Assembly (NCBI RefSeq): GCF_003597395.2
Contig: NC_133774.1
Span: forward strand, 246,162 to 310,161
DNA from: Chelonoidis abingdonii
Lineage: Eukaryota > Chordata > Testudines > Testudinidae
Direction: 5' to 3'
Length of the DNA: 64,000 nucleotides
The notes under the pieces: generated by a model
Seen by the model: the letters and a program-made list of their open reading frames with translations, nothing else
What the model was told of the DNA's origin: nothing
Database searches by the model: none
Shown: positions 1-11,729 of the stretch, piece by piece
How positions within the stretch are numbered: the stretch's first letter is position 1
How the letters are laid out: every line of letters starts with the position of its first letter
Position numbers and translations under genes: made by a program

Positions 1-900
1 TTGAAAACTGTTATCACGTCCCTCCTCAGTCTTCTCTTCTCCAGCCTAAACAGCCAATGTTTTCAATCTTCCCTCATAGGTCATGTTTTCTAGATTTTTA
101 ATCATTTTTGTTGCTCTTCTCTGGACTCTCTCCAATTTATCCACATCCTTCCTGAAATGTGGCACCCAGAACTGGACACAGTAGTCGAGTTGAGGCCTAA
201 TCAGAGCAGAAGAATTACTTCTTGTGTCTTGCTTACAATACTTCTGCTAATACATGTCAGGATGATGATCACTTTTTTTGAAACAAGTATCAGAGGGGTA
301 GCCATGTTAGTCTGGATCTGTAGAAGCAGCAAAGAGTCTTATGACACCTAACAGACATATTGGAGCATGAGCTTTTGTGGGTGAATACCCACAGCGTTAC
401 ACTAATGATTCATATTTAGCTTGTGGTCCACTATGCCCCCACATCCCTTTCCACAGTACTCCTTCCTAGGCAGTCATTTCCCATTTTGTTCTATGTGTGC
501 AACTGATTGTTCCTTCCTAAATGGAGTACTTTGCATTTGTCCTTACTGAATTTCATCCTGTTTACTTCTGATCATTTCTCCAGTTTGTCCAGATCATTTT
601 GAATTTTAATCCTACCCTCCAAAGCACTTGCAACCACTCACAGCTTGGTATCATCCGCAGACTTTATAAATGTACCCTGTATGCCAATATCTAAATCATT
701 TGATGAAGGTATTGTACAGAACTGGACCCAGAACTGATCCCTGTGGGACCTCACTCATTATGACCTTCCAGTATGACTGTGAACCACTGATAACTAACTA
801 CTTTTGGGGAATGGTTTTTCCAACCAGTTTTGCACCCACCTTATAGTAGCTCCATCTAGGTTGCATTTCCCTAGTTTGTTTATGATGTGATGTTTGTATC
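1..900 (-). mobile_element. CR1 LINE fragment, minus strand
   Basis: Read on the minus strand this is the distal part of a CR1 reverse-transcriptase ORF. The + strand shows the usual complement landmarks: 'cccagaactggacacagtag' near 168-187 and 'ctgtgggacctcactcatta' near 741-760. Both recur in every minus-oriented CR1 copy of the window. The copy runs off the left edge, is interrupted by a Penelope-type 3' end at about 276-407, and stops where a hAT-like block begins near 905. Frames are broken, so it is a dead copy. No cellular gene is visible in this stretch. Confidence 0.8.
276..407 (-). mobile_element. Penelope-like element 3' end (short copy)
   Basis: The block begins 'aagtatcagaggggtagcca' and ends with a 'gtgggtgaatacccac' palindrome. 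It is the same sequence that terminates the long Penelope-like element at 34428-36500, so it is a severely 5'-truncated copy of that family. It sits inside the CR1 fragment and is therefore the younger insertion. Confidence 0.7.
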
Positions 901-904
901 ATGT

Positions 905-1345
905 TGTGATAGGGATGGGTACACAAGTGTTGACTTTCCAAAGTGCCAGGGGTGCTCGACCCCCAGCTCTGCCCCAGGTCCCGCCCCCACTCCACCCCTT
1001 CTCCCAAGGCCCCACTGCTGCCCCAACTCTTCCTGTCCCTGCTCCACCCCCACTCTGCCACTTCCCACCTAGTTCCGCCCCCTCTCTCGAGTTGCCTCCT
1101 CATCTCCACTTCTTCCTTCCCCCCCTCCAAACTGTCTGAACACCTTGAAACAGCTGATTGTGGTGGGCAGGAGGTGCAGGAAGGACAAGGCACTGATCTG
1201 TGGGGCCAGCTGGGAGGCACTGGGGATGGAAGGAGCTGATAAGAGGGCTGCCAATGGGTGCTCACCATCCACCATTTTCCCCCCCCGTGAGTGCTCCAGT
1301 GCCAGAGCACCACAGAGTCGGTGCCTGTGCATGGGTATGTCCCAT
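905..1345. mobile_element. hAT-like non-autonomous element, GC-rich interior
   Basis: The interior ('ccagctctgccccaggtccc' near 962-981 and following) matches the interior of the better preserved element at 21347-21742. The right side ends in 'agagtcggtgcctgtgcatg', the counterpart of the 21347 family's right terminus. Termini are degraded and I could not identify a clean target duplication, so the limits are approximate. Several open frames of 60-196 codons on both strands are by-products of its low-complexity GC-rich sequence. Confidence 0.5.
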
Positions 1346-1539
1346 GGATCTTGAAAGGTGTGTTGTGGGGGGTGGGGATGTTGATCATATTAGCAGTGGA
1401 GATAAGTCTGCAGGTTTTTCATCTTTTGTTCTGGCATGATCTGAGGCCGCTTTGAGTTGGTGTGTTCTGGTCTGCAATGTAGTGAGCCAAAATCCCAGTG
1501 AAAAGGAGAAGTGGTAGGGACAGGTGCTCCTACCTGGTG

Positions 1540-2876
1540 GTAAAGACTCCGTGTAAGGGTCTGAAGTGAGGTGATGTGGTTCCCAGCTGCCCTGGAGAGA
1601 GAGACGAGTCCTTGCAGACACCAGAGTGGGCAGAGCCAAGGAGTTCTGAGCCTGCCCCCCAGAGGGCCAGGCGTTGCCCTAGAAGTATAAAGGGCTGACC
1701 TCAGAGCTCACTGGGAGAGGAGGTGCCAAGGAGGACAGATGCCTCCAGCCTAGCTCGCAACTGGGAAACCCCAGCAGCGGTAAACCCGAGGACTGGCCCG
1801 ACCTGCTCCACTCCAGCTACCCAGAGGAGTTGCCAAGCCTGCCCCTCACCAGCTATTCTGAGGAACTCATGGTGCTGGACGCCCCTGAGGACACCACCCT
1901 GACCCAGGTACCTGAAGAGGGGAGTCTGGAAGTAGCCTGGGGGCAGCCAACCCTAATCAGGCTGCAGCACTGCCAGAACCCATGTCAGTGTGTTGCAGCC
2001 AGTATCCCCACTCAGGGCCAGCTTTACGCCAATTCCACTGATTCCCTGGAATCGGGCCCTGCGCTGAAGAGGGTCCTACGCCCACGCCTGGGGGAGCCCT
2101 GCTCCTGGGGTCTTCGGCAGCATTTCGGTGGCAGGGGGTCCATTCCGGGGGTCTTCGGTGGCATTTTGGCTGCAGGCGGTCCGCTCCGGGGGATTTCGAC
2201 GGTGGGAGGGGGTCCTTCAGTGCTGTGGAAGACCCAGCGCAGACCCTCCACCGCCGAAATGCTGCCAAAGCCTCAGACCATCGCCGAGTATTCCAGTCGG
2301 GCCCCGCGGGTCATAAAGCTGGCCCTGTCCCCAGTGACACAGCAGCAGGTCTTCTGCCACTGTTAGGGCCCCAGGCTGGGACACAGTGGAGTGGTCAGAC
2401 CTGCATCCCTCCTGCCACCCACCTCGCAGGTGGATGTCTCCCCTTCTCCCTGGCCTTTGGAGGCTTGGGCCTATTGTTATTGCTCAGCCCGTACCTGAGG
2501 GCCTGAACTCCTGACTCACCATTGCCCCACCCTGACCTACGGCCTGAGCTCACCATTGCCTGTACTGTTACTGCTCAGCCCTGCCAGAGTGCCTGACTCA
2601 CCATGGCCCTGCCCTGCCCCGTCCTGGGCTAACTGTGTTTATTTCTGCCCTCACAAAGGCCACAGAGGAAGACTCCCGTGGCTGGACTAATTCCCCAAAA
2701 GACATCTTCCCGAGTTTAGTGAGGCAGTTTGGTTCCCGGCTGCCCAAGAGAGAGACAAGCCCCGGCTAACCTCTCTACAGGGTTGTATACCCCATTTGAG
2801 TCCTCCCTTTCCAAAGTTCAAAGACAGAGCTGATTAGAGAGTCCCTCTCCCTTCCCAGCGACCACTGGAACTGAAA
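1540..2876. repeat. unclassified interspersed repeat, LTR-like features
   Basis: A 'ttcccagctgccctggagag' segment near 1581-1600 recurs as 'ttcccggctgcccaagagag' near 2734-2753, so related sequence lies near both ends. A TATA-like 'agtataaagggc' is at about 1682-1693. Downstream, 1830-2366 is open for 178 codons with an acidic start, but I recognise no domain in it. The tail at 2820-2876 matches 8813-8896, which shows that this is a multi-copy repeat. The segment 2110-2270 contains short inverted GC-rich blocks. It could be a degraded LTR element or a composite. Confidence 0.4.
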
Positions 2877-3330
2877 TCACTGAAACTGGTCTAGGGGACT
2901 GAGCCTTAGACGTAAGGAAAGGACCTGGGGATTACAGTGGATGAGAAGCTGGATATGAGTCAGCAGTGTGCCCTTGTTGCCAAGAAGGCCAGCGGCATAT
3001 TGGGCTGTATTAGTAGGAGCATTGCCAGCAGATCGAGGGAAGTGATTATTCCCCTCTACTCGGCACTGGTGAGGCCACACCTGGAGTATTGGATCCAGTT
3101 TTGGTCTCCCCCTACAGAAGGGATGTGGACAAACTGGAGAGAGTTCAGCGGCGGGTATCAAAAATGATTAGGGGGCTGGGGCACATGACTTATGAGGAGA
3201 GGCTGAGGGAACTGGGGGTATTTAGTCTGCAGAAGACAAGAGTGAGGGGGGATTTGATAGCAGCCTTCAACTACTTGAAAGGGGGAGAGGGGTGCCTACT
3301 CACCAGGGCTGGAGCAGCAAAACAGCACAG
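2877..3330 (+). mobile_element. CR1 LINE ORF2 C-terminal fragment
   Basis: Frames on the + strand encode the conserved CR1 ORF2 C-terminal block: the '[19 protein letters not shown]' and '[17 protein letters not shown]' signatures at 2937-3100, then the 'YEERLRELG' block at 3190-3225 after a frame change. The copy lacks its 5' part and its terminal repeats. Frameshifts make it non-functional. Confidence 0.85.
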
Positions 3331-3553
3331 AGAACGGTTACAGATTCTGATTGTTATGGCTTGCACCTACTGTAATAAGGGTTTTTGTTTTATGCCTTGC
3401 TAGGGAAACATTTTATTCATGTACAATGGCTCCTTTATTTTCCCCCCTGACTGACAGCTAGAAATGTGTCCTTTGGCAGGTCATCAACACCTGAAAGCAG
3501 ACTTCCGCTGATTAGCAGGAGATGAAAGAGAATGCAGGAGGACATGCTCACTG

Positions 3554-3737
3554 AGATCATAGAATATCGGGGTTGGAAGGGACTTCAGGAGGTCATCTAG
3601 TCCAACCCCCGGCTCAAAACAGGACCAATCCCCAAACACATTTTTACCCCACTTCCCTAAATGGCCCTCTCAGGGATTGAGCTCACGACCCTTGGTTTAG
3701 TAGGCCAATGCTCAAACCCCTGAGCTATCCCTGCTCC
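3554..3737 (-). mobile_element. tRNA-derived SINE of the cryptodiran turtle type, minus strand
   Basis: Read on the minus strand, a tRNA-like head (box A like 'TAGCTCAGGGGTTTGAGC', box B like 'GGGTCGTGAGCTCAATCCC') is followed by a CR1-derived tail ending in 'gatattctatgatc'. This organisation is the pol III SINE known from hidden-necked turtles. The tRNA-like part does not fold into an intact tRNA gene; it is a retroposed copy. Confidence 0.85.
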
Positions 3738-4324
3738 TGGGATGACTGATGCAGAGCTGTGTGTGGAGGATTTCACTGTCTGAGAATTGGACATGGAGCA
3801 CAGGAAAGCTTCCAATGAGTGAGAGCGTGTGGCACAGGATGAGATGCTTTGGATTATGAGGACCAAGCAGACGTGTTGAGATGTCTGGTTGAACTGCAGG
3901 AACAGAAGCAGGAGGGTAGAGTCCCTCTGCAGACCCTGGTGGACAGCCACCCAGCATCACCTAGCACAGAATCACCCTCCCCAAAGTGTTCCATGAGACG
4001 TGGTTAAAAAGTCCTTTATCCCTTTCACTTAACTTGGGGGGTGAGAGGAGAGGGGAGGGTACAAGGGACAGAAGGCACCCATTCACAGACCTTTGATGAA
4101 AATGTTTCTCCTGTTCCAACTTTACAACCCCTTTTCCCCAAGTTTACCTTTTCTTTCTGCTCTCTCTCTTCACTTATGTTTGTTAAATAAAGTAAATGGA
4201 TTTGAGAAATAAATGTTCTTTATTGAGTAGAAGCAGTGGGCTTGAGCAGGGGGTTGGTTTATGGGGACAGTGATACAAGCCAGGTGAAGGTTTGGGAAAG
4301 CACAATGCAGACAAGCAGCTCACA

Positions 4325-5526
4325 TTACTGTGACTCATTATTATTGAAATGACTTTTCAGAGCCTCACGGATATACAGTGTCCCTTGCCCTGGTGTCTGG
4401 CTGCTCAAAAATGGCTGCCATGCGATCTGTCTCAACTGCCCACCGCTGCACAGAATTTTCCCGCTTTTTTTCACAGATATTATGGAGCACACAGCTATAA
4501 TCATGAGGATGTTCTCCTCACTAGGATCCAACCTTATTAGTAGACTTTTCCAACGCCCTTTTAAGTGACCAAAGGCACATTCAACCACCATTCTGAATTT
4601 GCTGAGCCTATAGGTGAACCGTTCCTTACTGCTGTCCAGATGGCCAGTGTATGGCTTCATAAGCCATGGGAGCAAGGGGTAGGCTGGGTCCCCCAGGATA
4701 AATATTGGCATCTTAACGTTGTCAATTTTAATTTTATCGTCCGGAAAGAAAGTCCTGGATTGCAGATTTTTTAACAGACCTGAATTCCTAAACATGTGCG
4801 CATCATGAACTTTTCCTGACCATCCTGCGTTGATGTCAATGAAACGCCCCCTGTGATCCATCAGCACTTGCAACACCATTTAAAAGTATCCCTTTCGGTT
4901 TATGTACTCTTTGGCAAGGTGGTCTGGTGCCAAGATGGGGATATGCAGCCATCTATCACCCCACCAGACTTTGAACCCCATCATGGAAAACCCATCCACT
5001 ATGCCTGCACATTTCCCAGACTCACTACCCTTCATAGCAGAATTCAATTAATGGCCCTGCACACCTGGAGCACAGCAGCTCCCACAGTTGATTTACCTAC
5101 TCCAAATTGATTCCCCACTGACTGGTAATTGTCTGGTGTTGCAAGCTTCAAAATAGCAATCACCACTTCGCTCTCACTGTCAGAAACACTCTCATTTTGT
5201 GTGGTGAACCTTGCACGGACGGGGAGAGCTGCCCGCACAAAGTTCTGGAAGGAACCTACCAACATTTGAACAGTTCTGCAGCCACTGTTTGTCATCCCCA
5301 TACCTGCAAAACGAATGTGGGTCCACCAGTAAGTGCTTGTTTCACGAGCGAGAAAACAGCGCCCAGTGTGCAACTGCTCTGTGATTGCATCGGGTAACAC
5401 ATGAATTTCTTTTTCAATGCTTGCAGCAGGGCTGCTGGCAGACATCACTATGTCACACGGGCGGACCCTACTTTGGCTCTGAGATACTGGCAGTGCGGCA
5501 CAAGGGTATTTGAGATGCCATAGCAA
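4325..5526 (-). pseudogene. Harbinger (PIF/HARBI1-like) transposase pseudogene
   Basis: Two open segments on the minus strand belong together. 5526-5044 encodes the N-terminal part with a helix-turn-helix-like 'SVGNQFGVGKSTVGAAVL'. 4879-4325 encodes the DDE nuclease core with 'GWSGKVHDAHMFRNSG', 'LGDPAYPLLPWLM' and the catalytic-Glu block 'MVVECAFGHLKGRWKSL'. Between them (4880-5043) the frame is interrupted, so the transposase is inactive. The family cuts and pastes DNA with 3-bp TNA-type target duplications. I did not find convincing terminal inverted repeats. A second fragment of the same transposase lies at 11205-11420 on the opposite strand. Confidence 0.85.
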
Positions 5527-5854
5527 GAGGGCACAGGTGAGAGCTCCTGCTCGGGATTATGATCATGCACTGGCATATTCTATGAAGTTGCATAGAAACA
5601 CTGTGGTGTGTGTTCCATTTGGAGCACTACCATGAAATTGCGACTGACAATACAGGGCAACCTTCGTGACGACTGATGTACCCGTCACTCATCTCCCTAG
5701 TGACAGAGTCGTTTTGTTCCTTATGTGAGCTGACAAAGCAAACTCTCCACACACACACCTGCGGAAGTTGCACTTTTGGAATAGCTACCTGCATTGTCCT
5801 TGTGCATCAGTGCAGGGTGCTGCTGGTGAGGCACGCACTCCATCACAGACCATA

Positions 5855-7990
5855 GACTCATAGACTCATAGGTCAAGAAGGGACCAATATGATCATCTAG
5901 TTTGATTGAGATTTGAAGACCTCAACTGCAGGGAATCCACCAGCAAGCGACCCATGCCCCACGCTGCAGAGGAAGGCGAAAAACCTCCAGGGCCCCTGCC
6001 AATCCGCCCTGGAGGAAAAATCCTTCCCGACCCCAAATATGGCGATCAGCTAAACCTGAGCATGTGGGCAAGACTCACCAGCCAGCACCCAAGAAAGAAT
6101 TCTCTGCAGTAACTCAGTTCCCATCCCATCCAACATCCCCTCACAGACCATTGAGCAGACTTATCTGCCGATAATCCAAAATCAATTGCCCAAATTAAAA
6201 CTATCCCATCATAACATCCCTCCATATACTTATCAAGCTTAGTCTTAAAGCCAGATAAGTCTTTTGCCCCACTACTTCCCTGGAAGGCCGTTCCAGAACT
6301 TCACTCCCCTAATGGTTAGAAACCTTCGTCTAATTTCAAAGTCTAAACTTCCTAATATCCAGTTTGTACCACATTCGTCCTGTGCCTACATTAGTACTAA
6401 ACTTAAATAATTCCTCTCCCTCCCTAACGTTAATCCCCCTGATATATTTAATAGAGCAAGCATATCCCCCGGAGCCTTCTTTTGGCCAGGCTAAACAAGC
6501 CAAGCTCTTTGAGTCTCCTTTCATAAGGCAGATTTTCCATTCCTCGGATCATCCTATCCTAGTAGCCCGTCTCTGAACCTGTTCCAGTTTGAATTCATCC
6601 TTCTTAAACATGGGACACCAGAACTGCACACAATAGTTCCAGGTGGGGTCTCACCAGCGCCGTATATAACGGCACTAACACCTCCTTCTCCTTGCTGGAA
6701 ATACCTCGCCCGGATGCATCCTAAAACCGCATTTGCTTTTTTAACAGCCATATCACATTGGCGGCCTCATAGTCATCCTGCTATCAACCAATACCCCCCA
6801 AGGTCCTTCTCCTCCTCCGTCGTTTCCAACTGATGCGTCCCCAACGTATATCTAAATTCTTATATATAATCCCTAAGTGCATGACCTTGCACTTTTCACT
6901 ATTATATTTCATCCTATTACTATTACTTCCAGGTGTACACAAGGTGGTCCAGATCTTCCTGAATAGTACAAGTATCCAGCCGGTCCTTCACCACCGTGTT
7001 AGCAATACCCCCAGCTTCGTGTCATCCGCAACTTTATTAACACATTCCCGCTCTTTGTGCCAAGGTCAGTAATAAGTAGTTCTAAATAAGATCGGTCCCA
7101 AAACCCTGATCCTTGAGGGACTCCGCTTAGTGAACCCTCCTTTCGCACCTGACAGTTCACCCTTCAGCATACGACCCGCTGGAGTCTCTACACCCTTTAA
7201 CCAGTTCCTATCCACCTTACAACTTTCACATTCATCCCCATTCTTTTTCCAATGTAACTAACAGTGGGCCACATCGGGATTGCCGTCATTAATTCAGGGC
7301 CTTACTGAATGACGGTAAATTAGATACTAGTCCCATGTAATCCTTTGTAGTAGTAATCACGTCAGCCTTCTCAAAAAAGAAGGAGATCAGGTTGGTAGAG
7401 GCACGATACTACCTTTTAGCTAAAATCCATGCTTGCAAATTCGTCCAATTTACCATGTGACCCAGGTTGTCGCATAGGGACTGGACTGGTCCCTTAAAAT
7501 GTTTTCCAAGTAACCTTACTACACGACAACATCAAGCTAACAGGCCTTGATAATGAACCCGGATCAACTTTGCTTCCCTTTCTTAAAATAGGAAACTACG
7601 TTAGACAATTCTCCAGTCGTACGTGCACAACCCCCGACGTTTACCGAATTCGCCTTAAATTATTCTCGGCTAACGGGCTCGAAAAAATGCCTTCACGCGC
7701 CAGTTCCTTAATATCCTCGGGTGGAGATATGTCGGCTGTCCAGCCGATGATTTGTCCCATTACAGCTGACCTAATGTGTTGGCATCTAATTGGTCAGCAT
7801 TGCGGTAAATTCCACCTGGCCACTATCCCACATTTTCCCGTAAATGTCATCCCTACCATCGTCAAGTAAACTCCTACTAGTCTTATTAAAGACCGAGGCA
7901 AAGTACTTATTTAGATGATTGGGCCATGCCTAGGGTTATCCTACCTCCGTTCGCATCTTCATGTGTATACACAGTGCCCCACGAGAAAGC
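5855..7990 (-). mobile_element. CR1 LINE, long but indel-ridden copy, minus strand
   Basis: The copy starts with the CR1 3' terminal repeat (tandem 'catagactcatagactcata' at 5852-5871) and runs through the untranslated tail and the RT region in reverse. Compared with the other copies here it has many single-base indels between 6540 and 7900, yet it still has many CpGs. That could mean a distinct young family, or base errors in the assembly. No frame stays open for long. Confidence 0.75.
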
Positions 7991-8735
7991 TCATCCTCCA
8001 AAACTACTTTAATGTGTAACACAGTGCACTTGGAGACATCACACCCCATAGTTGTGTTTACCCACATTGTGTAGACAAGCCCTTCCATCCAGCAAGAGGA
8101 CTAAGGACTTAATTAATTTACTTTACCAAAAGAAGACTGAGAGGTGACTTGATTGTGTATATCAGTGCCCTTTCTGGGAGATATACCAAGGTACTAAATC
8201 ATCATCATCAATTCACACCAGTGATTTCTCCAGAACCCTCCCCGGGGGATAATACACTCCCCCTGAAATTTCCAACCACCACCCTAGTTTGTGGCTAGTT
8301 ACATACCAATTTAGTGACTGTTTGGAAATCTGAATTTAAACTGAAACATAATACACACTTATAAAAGCTTATACAGTGTATGACAAAATGTGTATCTGAA
8401 AAAGTGTACTAGATTTGAAAAGTATGAACATCAGACTTGCTTCCTTGCTTCCTTATACAGCTCTTGTTTGATGTCAGTGCATTCATGATGTTGGCCAACC
8501 TAATATTCAAATGAATGATTTGTAAGCAAAGTCTAAATGAGCTCTCCCTGACAGCTAGATGATGAAGCTGGGGCTGCGGGGCCAGATTACATTTACATTC
8601 ACACCTAATCTACCTAGATATCCAGCAAACAGAGCTGTGTTGTCAAGTGATAGATTTTGGCTGGGTTGGGTTACAAACACTTGAATGTGGGGGCGGGCGG
8701 GAGATGAATGTTGTTTCTTATTGTATGAGTAAAGG
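7991..8735. other. intergenic sequence, no feature recognised
   Basis: Mixed-composition sequence with no open frame of note, no obvious terminal repeats and no resemblance to the other repeats of the window. Confidence 0.4.
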
Positions 8736-8739
8736 GCAG

Positions 8740-9490
8740 TAGAACTGTACTTAGCCTGTGATGATCTGAAGGCATCAAGAGAGAGAGTGGGGATCTGTCC
8801 CTCTCCACTGTTTTAAAGACAGAGCTGATTAGGCTCCATAGATAGCCTTTTGTTCTGTTAAGTGACCACTGCAGTTGAATCACTGACAATCAGGTCTAAG
8901 TGCTAGTTCTGTTGTGGGGACCCGGGACAGTGTTCCTGTCTGGTTTTTCTTCATTTCGTATAATCTTTCGCCTTTTACCTAAAGATTTCTGTGGAAGAGA
9001 CAGCCCAGACTGCACTAGCCAGCGAGGTTCCCCCAAGAGAACTCAGCTGAAATGACTGAGAGCTGGTGGAACCTCAAGAGATCAACTCGCAGAGGTCACG
9101 GGGCAGGTGCAGCAGAGGTGACTGCACAGGGCCATTGGCAACAGAGCGGTGGAGTGAACGATGGCCCTGGAAATTTCCATCCTGCGTCTGACGAAGTGGG
9201 TATTCACCCACGAAAGCTCACGCTCCAAACGTCTGTTAGTCTATAAGTGCCACAGGATTCTCTGCTGCTTTTACAGATCCAGACTAACACGGCTACCCTC
9301 TGATAGATGGCAAAACGAACAGCCGTGGCCAGAGCAAACAGTAAGCACCTGGAGGAACAAGCAAGGTGCCTTCTTGTCCCCCACCTGGAAGGTGTACTCA
9401 CGTGAAAACACCTCTGAACTCTGAGTCTACTCTCACTGACAAGGACAACACCGGTGAGTGGTGCGGAGGAGGGAAAGTTAAATAAACATT
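8740..9490. repeat. unclassified repeat sharing its head with 2820-2876 and its tail with 11155-11197
   Basis: 'acagagctgattag' followed by a 'gaccactg...tgaatcactg' segment near 8820-8890 matches 2823-2876. The tail 'caacaccggtgagtgg' near 9447 recurs near 11159. The repeat is split by a Penelope-type 3' end at 9166-9305. No coding content recognised. Confidence 0.45.
9166..9305 (+). mobile_element. Penelope-like 3' end with 6-bp target duplication
   Basis: This is the reverse complement of the terminus of the long Penelope-like element at 34428. It runs from 'cctggaaatttcc' to 'ggctaccctctgata' and is flanked by an exact GATGGC duplication (9160-9165 and 9306-9311). It is a short, heavily 5'-truncated insertion. 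Confidence 0.75.
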
Positions 9491-9689
9491 GTTTTGTTGG
9501 ACAATATTTTATTCACTTTGCTCCAGAATGCTAGATTTGTGTGACTAGGAATGAAACTTATATAAATATTTCCTAGTAGCCAGATTTTTAAAATGCATTA
9601 TTTGCCAAGGTGTTATCTCACATTGTTGCTATCTTAGAAGTCATTATGTTGGGGAGTTTCTGTACTAAACATTTTTATTATTATAATTA

Positions 9690-10875
9690 ATTTTACATAA
9701 GAATGGATATACTGGATCAGACCAATGTCCATATAGCCAGTATCCTGTCTTACAACAGTGGTCAAGGCTAGGCGCTTCAGAGGGAATGAACAGAACAAGT
9801 AATCATCAAGTGACCATCCCCTGTTGCCCTTTCCAGCTTCTGGCAAACAGGCTAGGACCCTCAGAGCATGGTATTGCATTTCTGCCCATCCTGGCTAATA
9901 GCACAGATGGACTGTTCTCCAGAATTATCTAGTTCTTTTTATAATCCTGTTATAGTTTTGGTCTTCACAGCATCCCTGCAAAGAGTTCTCTGGGTTGACT
10001 TTATGTTGTGGAAGAAGTACTTCCTTTTTTTTTTTAAAACTTGCTGCTATTAAGTTCATTGGGTGACTGCTAATTCTCGCTGTTATTGTGAAGGATTAAT
10101 AAAAATTTCCTTATTCACTTTCTTCGCACCAGTCAAGATTTTGTAGACTTCTTCATATCCTCATTGTCATCTCTTTTCTAAGCTGAAAATTCCCAGTCAT
10201 TTTCATCTCTCCTCCTGTTTCATACCCTGATTATTATAGTTGCCCATCTCTGTACCTTTCCAATTCCAATATACATATTTTAGGTGGGTGACCAGAATCT
10301 GCACACACTGTTCAAGTTGTGCACGTACCATGGATTTATATAGAGGCAATATGATATTTTGTCTTATTATCTATCCTTCTTAATGATTCCAACTTTGTTG
10401 CTTTTGTGACTGCTGCTGCACGTTGAGTGGATGTTTTCAGAGAACTATACACAATGACTCCAAGATCTCTTTCTTGAGTGGTGACAGCTAATTCAGATGC
10501 CATCATTTTGTATGTATAGTGAGATTGCTTTCCAATGAGCATTACTTTGCATTTATCAAACATTGATTTCAATTGCCATTTGTTGCCCAGTCACTCAGTT
10601 TTGTGAGATCCCTTTGTTAGCTCTTCGCAGTCTGCCTGGGACTTAACTATCTTGAATTTCTGTATCTGCAAATGTTGCCCATCTCACTGTTAACCCATTT
10701 TCCAGATTAATATGTTGAACAGTGCTCCTGGTCCCAGTACTGACCCCTCAAGGATACGACTATTTATCTCTCTCCATTCTGAAAACTGATCATTTATTCC
10801 TACCCTTTGTTTCCCATCTTTTTACCAGTTACTGATCCATGAGAGGACGGCCCTCTTACCCCATGATGGCTCACT
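9690..10875 (-). mobile_element. CR1 LINE (L3-like subfamily), minus strand
   Basis: The 3' end block of this subfamily ('actggatcagaccaatgtcc' near 9711-9730, complement orientation) is followed by its ORF2 region in reverse. Decayed RT sequence is visible at 10336-10572 on the minus strand ('TQERDLGVIV'). It is the same subfamily as 24668-29640 but more diverged and shorter. An A/T-rich tract at 10890-10925 follows. Confidence 0.75.
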
Positions 10876-11159
10876 TTTCAAAAGTCAATTTAAATTAAAT
10901 ACATTTTTTTAATTTTTTTTTTTTTAGAAATCTAGATCTGTTATGTGTTTTGGAGTAACTTGCATTTTCCTTACGTTAAATTTAAATAATCCTAACAAAA
11001 CATTTACTTTATTCATATCTCTTTTATATATCTCATTGGACCTGACACCCCCCCTGTAAATTCAAACACCCCCCCTAATTTCAATTCCTGGGGCAGCCAC
11101 TGATTCACACAGTCTACTGAGACTGTTACACCAGCCAGAGCAACCACAGTTGATGGTAC

Positions 11160-11605
11160 AACACCGGTGAGTGGGGTGCGGAGGAGGGAAAAGTTATCCT
11201 GTGGGAACCAGCCTATCCCTTGTTCCCATGGCTCCTGAAGCTATACACTGTCCATCTGGACAGCAGTAAGGAACGGTTCACCTATAGGCTCCGCAAGCAC
11301 AGAATGGTGGTTGAATGTGCATTTGGTCATTTAAAAGGGTGCTGGAGAAGTTTACTAATAAGGTTGGACCTTAGTGAAGAGAACATCCCCTTGGTTATAG
11401 CTGTTATCCTGTACTGAAGTTCCCAGATCTGGCTCAATCTTGCAAACACAAGTCTCTGGGGTGACCCTGCTGGTGGGCTGGGCAGGGTCAGGGCATGTAT
11501 CCCTTCATGTACTAGTGGAGAGGTTAAGAGCACAGTATACTGGGGGCGGGGTGTCCATTCTGGCAACGGGGCTGAGGCGCATGCAGCGGCACTTTTGAAT
11601 GTATT
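11160..11605 (+). pseudogene. Harbinger transposase C-terminal fragment
   Basis: 11220-11417 encodes 'FTYRLRKHRMVVECAFGHLKG', the same DDE block with catalytic Glu as the transposase at 4325-4879, on the opposite strand. It ends at a stop after 'IAVILY'. The piece is a truncated relic lying next to a shared repeat tail at 11155-11197. Confidence 0.75.
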
Positions 11606-11729
11606 GAACCACTGAAGGAAGGCCAGTCTTGGTTAGATTATGACATTTCACACGAAGTCAAGCTGTGTTAAGCTTGATATCATGCTGTCTGGAGAGGTTC
11701 ACAACTGAGAGTGCCAATCTCAGGTCAGA

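Noticed and set aside
1830..2366. 178-codon open frame as a cellular gene
   Set aside because: It lies within sequence that recurs elsewhere in the window, has no recognised domain and no splice partners.
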